64,000 bases of DNA from Lunularia cruciata (taxonomy: Eukaryota > Streptophyta > Marchantiopsida > Lunulariales > Lunulariaceae). The notes below the pieces were generated by a model that searched no databases, was not told the origin of the DNA, and saw only the letters and a program-made list of their open reading frames with translations. The stretch covers positions 32,118,501-32,182,500 of the forward strand of contig OX419761.1 in assembly GCA_948567375.1 (NCBI GenBank). Direction: 5' to 3'. Below are positions 58,501 to 64,000 of the stretch, piece by piece (within the stretch, counting starts at the first letter, position 1; each line of letters begins with the position of its first letter). Made by a program: the position numbers and the translations under genes.

Positions 58501-58733
58501 CTCACTATCTTTCTTTTCTCTCAAATTTTTTTTTCTTTTTTTCTTTTCTTTTCTCTCACTTTATAACTAATAGAGTATATACATGACTCACATGATCTGA
58601 GAATAATCCACTATAGAGAACACAAAAGGTTCAGGTTGCTCCAAGATTTCTATAGCAACATCAAATCCTAGAGTGCATATTAATCTAACTCTCATGGATA
58701 GTTTATCCATAAGTTGAAAGATTATCTCCATCA

Positions 58734-59400
58734 CTAATCTTGAGAACTAGCTGATGAAGGTGGTTGTATTTCTATAGCTGTACTAAGACTCTCTCTAAGA
58801 TCCTTCACCAAAGTCTCCAAAAGTGCTTTTACTCCATTACACTCATGTCCTTTTGGAAATCCTTCCACTTCACAAACCTCACACAACTCCTTGGCCTTAG
58901 AACTTCTCCCTCCCAATCTTGGTGAAGAAGGTCCAACATGCAAACCCAAGTCAAGTAAGCCTCTCCTTTCCCTCAATATCTTGCTCTCATAGGTCAATGG
59001 ACATGAACTTGCCTTATGTCTCTTCTCTCTACATAAAAAGCACTTAGACTTACTCTTTCCTCCAAGTGGTGTAGGTTTTTGGATCCTCTCAACACTCTCT
59101 TCTAATTCTATTGTAAACTCTCTTTTCCTCAAATCCACTCCTACAATCACCTCAAACCCTTGGGGAACCTTGCATCGTCTCGATTTCTACTCTTGGTGAC
59201 CGTCCATGTTCCCAAGATGAATCTAAACACTCAAACATGCTTTTTGTTGCTCTCAAACTCCTCATGCATGAGATCTCCACTATGAAGAATTGACACTTTC
59301 TCACAATTTCACTCAGATCTCTCAAGTAGTATGTGATGGTCATCTGAAATTTTTCACATATGATCAAAACTCTAGGGTGTCCCTCCTTGCAAAATTTCAA
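58734..59400 (-). pseudogene. Extra ORF upstream of gag with zinc-knuckle motifs
   Basis: Two open stretches, 59152-59400 and 58734-59150, appear to be one ORF broken by a one-base shift. The first reads ITYYLRDLSEIVRKCQFF and the second IVGVDLRKREFTIELEE, then CFLCREKRHKASSCP (C-x2-C-x4-H-x4-C) and CEVCEVEGFPKGHEC. The arrangement resembles the DUF4283-plus-CCHC proteins of plant LINE ORF1, a weak similarity by eye. Its place before gag recalls the ORF upstream of gag in some Tat-type elements. Confidence 0.6.
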
Positions 59401-60052
59401 ATCTTTTTATTGAGCCATTTGGCCCAGACATCTTTCTATTCAGCACACATATTTCAGATTTGGTCTGAAAACTACCCCCCTCACTTCAAAAACTCATAAC
59501 GCCCTGCAAAAGAATGATCTCTCTCTAATTTTTGTGGTAGCAAGTAGAATGAAATTCACTTAATTTTTTTGACAATTTTCAGGACAATTCATTGAAAATT
59601 GAAGAAATGGCAGACTCTGTACAATTTTCCAGAGAGCATGCAGTTGCAAGAGTAGTTTACCCTATCAACTTTCAAAAATTCTAACTTAATTTTAACTTAA
59701 TGCATAGTAGCTCTCACAATAATTTCAAGTGTGCTAACTGAAAGATAACCCAAGCTATCATGTGTAGAAATTTCAAGTCCAGATCTCAAACCTGATATTT
59801 TGCCCAAAATCACCTTAATCCCCAAAATCTGCAATCCACCTCACACAATCTCTCCAAATCCTCTCATGTGTACAAGATGTAAAAAATCCATTCAAAGACA
59901 TCATAATGAACTACAAGTATACAAATGGATCTTGGTTCTCTAACATAAGTTCAGCCCTCTCCTCTCCTAATGTTCTCTCCAAGTGAGCTCTCATAGCCTC
60001 CTTCTGTCTAATGTAGAATTGAACGCGGAACATTATTTTGCCTTCTAGAGAG
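59401..60052 (-). other. Leader region of family B element
   Basis: Between the primer site and the upstream ORF. The stretch 59911-60096 opens 61 residues running out of the LTR but has no recognised motif. Confidence 0.5.
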
Positions 60053-60070
60053 GTCCCGACAACAGAACCA
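60053..60070 (-). promoter_or_regulatory. Primer binding site, tRNA-Asp-like
   Basis: The minus strand reads TGGTTCTGTTGTCGGGAC four bases after the 5' LTR. It resembles the tRNA-Asp site used by Athila-type elements (TGGCGCCGTTGCCGGGGA, from memory) with mostly C-to-T type differences. Confidence 0.6.
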
Positions 60071-60074
60071 AAAA

Positions 60075-60765
60075 TGTGAGCCGGTCTGCCTCTCACTCAA
60101 GATGAACCCCTGATGGGTATTATGGTAGCGCACCATGGACTAAGAAGGCAAGGAACCCCAACTCCATCATACTCCTCCAAGGCTAATACTCCAAGACTCA
60201 AGACATTGCTCACTAGAGAACTCAATGAGAGAGAGATCGTTGAAAATGAAAGGATGATGAGTACCTCTTCACACCTTTTTTATATACTTGTGAAATAGTT
60301 ACATACCAAAGTTACTAATTACCACAGTAACTCAAGTTACTAGACTAAAAGTCAAGTAAAGTCAAAAAGTAGAAAGGAATATCCATTCACATGGGCATAT
60401 TCCACTAGCATGTGATCTTATCTTGACCCAACCACTAAGTCAAGGATTCCTTCACATGGGCTATCCTTGGACTATAGAAGAATCCAAAACAAAAAGGCTT
60501 GTAGGCCCAAGAGTTCTCAACTTTTTCCTCAAAGCCAAACACCTAGGAATAATACCAAGTCAACACACTAGAATCCAAAATAGTGGTGTTCATCTTTTCT
60601 ACTTCCTCTAAAGTAAGTTCCCCTCTATCTTAGTTATGACTTACTTTAGCTAATCATGACTAATGTAGAACCATCCTTTATCTCTATATAAATAATATCT
60701 CTCAAGTACTTGTAATACCAAGCTAAATATCACAATTCTACACACATGCACAAATGGGTGTCACA
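60075..60765 (-). repeat. 5' LTR of family B element
   Basis: 691 bp, plus strand TGTGAGCCGG…GTGTCACA, followed by gacc (60766-60769). Confidence 0.92.
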
Positions 60766-61106
60766 GACCGAACCACTATGTCAAGGATTCCTTCACATGG
60801 GCTATCCTTGGACTATAGAAGAATCCAAAACAAAAAGGCTTGCTGTCCCAAGAGTTCTAAACTCTTTCCTCAAAGCCAAACACCTAGGAATAACACCAAG
60901 TCAACACACTAGAATCCAAAATAGTGATGCTCATATTTTCCACTTCCTCTAAAGTAAGGTCCCCTCTATCTTAGCTATGACAAAATTTAGCTAATCAAGA
61001 CTAATATAGAACCATCCTTTATCTCTTTATAAATAATATCTCTCAAGTACTTGTAATACCAAGCTAAATATCACAATACCGCACACATGCACAAATGGAT
61101 GTTACA
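60766..61106 (-). repeat. Split family B LTR, right piece
   Basis: 341 bp starting gaccgaaccactatg and ending ggatgttaca. It continues the LTR piece 52600-52952 and is followed by the outer duplication gctc. Confidence 0.88.
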
Positions 61107-61227
61107 GCTCACACTGTTGCTCCATCAAGGAAGACTTTAAACCTCTAGTCCAATCTAACGATAGTGAAGCAAAAGGTGGAAAATCTTGTTGTGCTCGTGG
61201 GGATAGACTATCTCTTGTTTTCCATAA

Positions 61228-61602
61228 TTACACTTGGAGAGAAAAGGATCTTCCTTCCACCTCTATCACATAAGTATCCAAAACTGGCCTATCAGTAACC
61301 ACAAAACGAGAGGAAAGTAGGGGTGCCGAGAGAGCACAACTACCCAAAAATGCTATAGGTGCACTCTCCTCCATAGATAGCAAGCCAACCCCACCACATG
61401 AGATTGATAGGGCCGTCTGTCTACGTGCCAAATCCCTTGTCACACACTCAAAAGTCCTTGGTCCAATAATATCACCAAAGGCTCCCATAATTCTCCTATC
61501 AAGTGCTCTCAGACATGAAAGGAAGGACAATGAGGGAGGAACTATGTGGATGAAGTAGGATGATCGACAAGCAATACTGGAGGAGAGTATACCAAATGCC
61601 AC
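61228..61602 (-). pseudogene. Middle region of non-LTR copy 2 between RT and nuclease
   Basis: 124 open residues (LRALDRRIMGAFGDIIGPRT, LSISCGGVGLLSMEESAPIA). No catalytic motif; it corresponds to the linker between RT and the CCHC-nuclease module in related elements. Confidence 0.55.
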
Positions 61603-61617
61603 CTACGGATCTCCTAG

Positions 61618-62520
61618 TTATGGAAGGTCATCCACATGGAGAACATCCTGTGCAAGGGTAGCGTATAAGAAGCATGTGACAAAATCCTCCAATCCTACTG
61701 GCACTCCAAGAACACAAAGTCCATTTATGGATGTGATACACCACTCTAGAAGCTCAAGTTGGGGAGGGATACCTAAAGAGGACCATGCCTTACACTTTGA
61801 CAGCTTGATTCTCAAGCCTACTAGATGTAGCTCGGTAGTCAAGTAGTCAAAGGCTTGCTTAATCTGATCTATAGGGCCACGATGTGTGTATCATCTGCCA
61901 AGGAGGGAAATACACAACCTAGCATGGCCAAAGTAGTAGATAAGAGAGCTCTAAAGTGAGCCATGGCAAATAAGGACACTCCCAAAGGATCTCCCTGACG
62001 TGTACCAACATTTGACTCCAAGACGATGACTCCCTCTTGTGAACCACCATGTTGGTAGTAAAGGGAAGCAAGAGAGCCATAAAAAGACCGCATAAAAGGA
62101 ATGAGACTCACCAAGGATCCACCAGCCTCCCTAAGCTCTCTAAAGATAGATGCACGTGAGATGCTATTAAAAGCATTCTCAACATCCACCTGTAGGACAA
62201 CCCACTCCGGATGGATATCTAAGAGTGCTCTAATGCCTAGAGATATAGCCTCACATCCTCTAGGTATAGCTACTCCAAACTGATGTGGACTGAGGTGCTG
62301 TCGAAAGTGAGAACAATGTTGAAGGACAATGGTACAACCGACCAAACGCAAAAAGATCTCTCCAATAGCAATCGGTCTAATGCTCCCCGTGTCCTTCTCC
62401 ATTGCGAGAAGTAGACTAGCACCTAACACCCGACTAACAGACATAGGAATGTCTCCTCTTGCTACTGCTGCAACCACTTGAAACAACTTGAGAAAACCAC
62501 TAGAAGGATCATCTGCCTAG
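61618..62520 (-). pseudogene. Reverse transcriptase of non-LTR copy 2
   Basis: The open stretch 61869-62486 (205 residues) gives IRPIAIGEIFLRLVGCTIV, FGVAIPRGCEAIS, VVLQVDVENAFNSISRASIF with the first catalytic Asp, NVGTRQGDPLGVSLFAMAHF and PSLADDTHIVAL with the catalytic ADD pair. After a stop the stretch 61618-61842 continues ELHLVGLRIKLSKCKAWSSL, the thumb side. This is a LINE-type RT, not an LTR-type. Further stops separate it from the nuclease domain. Confidence 0.88.
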
Positions 62521-63229
62521 AAGCAATCTCTAAGATGCTCATAAACCATCCCTGATAAGCCTAAGGAAAGGCGAGGAGCAGTGCACAATGCTTGTGCAAA
62601 TAGCGACCTATCAAGACATAAAGGCTGCTAATGTTGATAATCTAAGACCTCTAGTGGTAGTCCCTCTACTGCTATAGGATGTAGTGAGCGTAAGGAAGAG
62701 ATAGTCTCATCAGTAGGACTCACCATAGACAAAGGGTGTAGCGCTCGTGCCACTCTACTGAACTCTCCCGATTGACCCAATGTCCTACACCATCATAATC
62801 AAGTGGGCTCTGTAGTATCTTGTTGCAATGCTTGTCTTCTAAATTGTGTAGACCTAATAGGCTCCTCCTAAAGGGCCACCCAATCCCCCGCCCAGAATCA
62901 ACAAAATCTAGCAGCCACCCCTCTATGCCCGCACATCCCCCTCTAGCATAGCAAAGACACCATCAAGGGAGTAAGAGGAATAAGAACCATGCTAACTCGT
63001 CCAAGGGATCACGTGCCAAACGTTCAAGTGGTAGGCAAAAAGCCTGTCTAGCCTCATCATGGAGTGTGCGGAGTAGCCTATGGAATAGACGTGGACATGG
63101 AAAACTAGTCTCAAATAACTCCAAAATGAAACCTGCTTGAAAAGCTAACCACTCTCACGACTTGATCGGTATCCCTGGAATGATCAACAAAGGGATAAAA
63201 GAAGCGTGTGTAATCTCAAGTGTCATTGT

Positions 63230-63399
63230 TGTCGATGTGGTTGCTCATCTCACATGGGCATCTCAAGTGGTCCAATCATAGTCTTGTGCATCCTTCCCAC
63301 ATGGGTCTTTACCCCTTGCAAGGTAAAGCATCGATGACATACCGGACATGATGTATCCCGAGTCGCTCTAGGCGACCCCACATGGGAAGGTGTAGCCAT
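63230..63399 (-). pseudogene. N-terminal C2H2 zinc finger of non-LTR copy 2
   Basis: From the ATG at 63397-63399 the minus strand reads MATPSHVGSPRATRDTS and then CPVCHRCFTLQGVKTHVGRM followed by His, a C-x2-C-x12-H-x4-H finger. This is the DNA-binding finger usual at the N-terminus of R2-like elements. The frame is open to about 63250 and then meets stops. Copy 1 has the same start and Cys pair at about 17780-17870 with a stop inside the finger. Confidence 0.7.
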
Positions 63400-63890
63400 G
63401 GCTAGCACAAAAATAATGATAGTAACACATTATGTTCCTCTCCATATCTTCCCATATTTGCAAAACCACAATCTCTCATACCCCAACTCACATAAGAAAA
63501 CAATCTCTCCAAACCCTAAAATCTATAAATTTTCATAATTTTCAATTTCCATCACCAAAATTTTTAAACTAAATTTCCATGGAACTTAATCATGAAAACC
63601 AAAAGATTAGAAATGAAAATTCTTAATCCATCACTCTAAATGTGTAATGATCACTCTAAATCCTTAAAAAAACAAAAAATCTTCTTATATTTCTACTGCA
63701 TTCTCCATAATCTTCAATCTAGATACCAATGGAACTGAAATTGAAAAACTAAAAAGATAAACTATTCACTCAAGTGCTATATGCTGGAGAGCCTTCAAGA
63801 ATTACATATGGATGCTCACGTCACTCCCTCTCCTCTCCCGTCCCCACACTCTCCCTACGCTCCACCAAGCTCCCGCAAGCTTCCGATTAT

Positions 63891-64000
63891 TATGTTTTAC
63901 CTCCGTCTAAAGTATAAGGATTGTAATGACTCATTTCCCGGCATCTCCCTTTAGCTAATATTCGCCCGGTTGGCCCCCAAGGTAGGGGCTATTGTCGCCT
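63891..64000. other. CpG-containing sequence at the window end
   Basis: Beyond the 5' end of the non-LTR element. Several CpG and no recognised motif; too short to interpret. Confidence 0.3.

Larger units (their letters stand above)
52953..60765 (-). mobile_element. Family B Ty3/gypsy element, full length (7813 bp)
   Basis: Two 691-bp LTRs (52953-53643, 60075-60765) enclose a minus-strand internal region with a tRNA-Asp-like primer site, an upstream ORF with zinc knuckle, gag, protease, RT, RNase H part and integrase, and a classical polypurine tract. RT motifs (GYSGYNQIKIEPKHQ, TPWGTYAFKVMPFGLCNAPA) and the protease LVDGGSAVN place it in the non-chromovirus branch near Athila/Tat. No chromodomain follows the integrase. 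LTRs differ at about 20 positions by hand count (about 97 percent identical). All genes carry stops or frameshifts. Confidence 0.92.
61107..63890 (-). mobile_element. Non-LTR retrotransposon copy 2, 5' part
   Basis: Continues the element of 51648-52599 and is collinear with 15590-18350 of copy 1. It contains the RT and the N-terminal finger. It is better preserved than copy 1 and keeps more CpG. Similarity to copy 1 ends around 63880. Confidence 0.85.

Noticed and set aside
1-64000. CRISPR arrays, bacterial operons, rRNA or tRNA genes.
   Set aside because: No regularly spaced repeats with unique spacers, no ribosomal motifs, and no tRNA cloverleaf that I could recognise; the sequence is plant nuclear DNA. 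Only the tRNA-complementary primer sites were found.

Overview
This window is nuclear DNA of a land plant with a large, transposon-rich genome. The evidence is one intron-containing gene for a plastid-targeted protein with canonical GT..AG introns, chromodomain-bearing Ty3/gypsy elements primed by initiator tRNA-Met, and strong CpG depletion everywhere except in the gene and the youngest insertions. The species cannot be fixed from sequence; a seedless plant or gymnosperm is my guess only.

Layout. 1-2567: 3' half of a decayed chromovirus (family A, + strand), split by a solo LTR with a perfect 5-bp target duplication. 2568-8560: AT-rich degenerate DNA with one arm of a long dispersed inverted repeat and several hairpins. 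8560-12600: the only host gene I can support, five exons (10491-12588) encoding a 283-residue chloroplast membrane protein of unknown function, with a CpG-retaining upstream region. 13296-14292: a foldback element close to its 3' end. 14625-18350: a non-LTR retrotransposon (minus strand). 18640-19110: a lone relative of the foldback arm with 81-bp tandem units. 19110-29900: mostly unidentifiable degenerate repeats.

29928-48690 is a nest. An old family A chromovirus (minus strand) was interrupted in its RNase H by a young, almost intact family A copy in the opposite orientation (32085-37719, TSD taatg), and in its reverse transcriptase by a different Ty3/gypsy element (38505-47144). That element is the most interesting object here. 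Between protease and reverse transcriptase it carries a complete but mutated C5 cytosine DNA methyltransferase domain (about 41590-42640), and it ends in a PHD-type zinc finger after the integrase (39391-39653). It is therefore a retrotransposon that carried both a DNA-methylation writer and a chromatin-reader module, now broken by stops, a frameshift and an internal deletion.

48705-50990 is a further family A remnant holding a solo LTR of family B. 51648-63890 is a second non-LTR element (C2H2 finger, RT, CCHC, restriction-like endonuclease) split by an LTR of family B, which is itself split by a full-length family B Ty3/gypsy element (52953-60765) with two 691-bp LTRs. Three nesting levels can be read from the target duplications.

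All transposon genes seen are broken except the gag ORF of the young chromovirus; its pol is one frame with only two stops, both explained by C-to-T changes.
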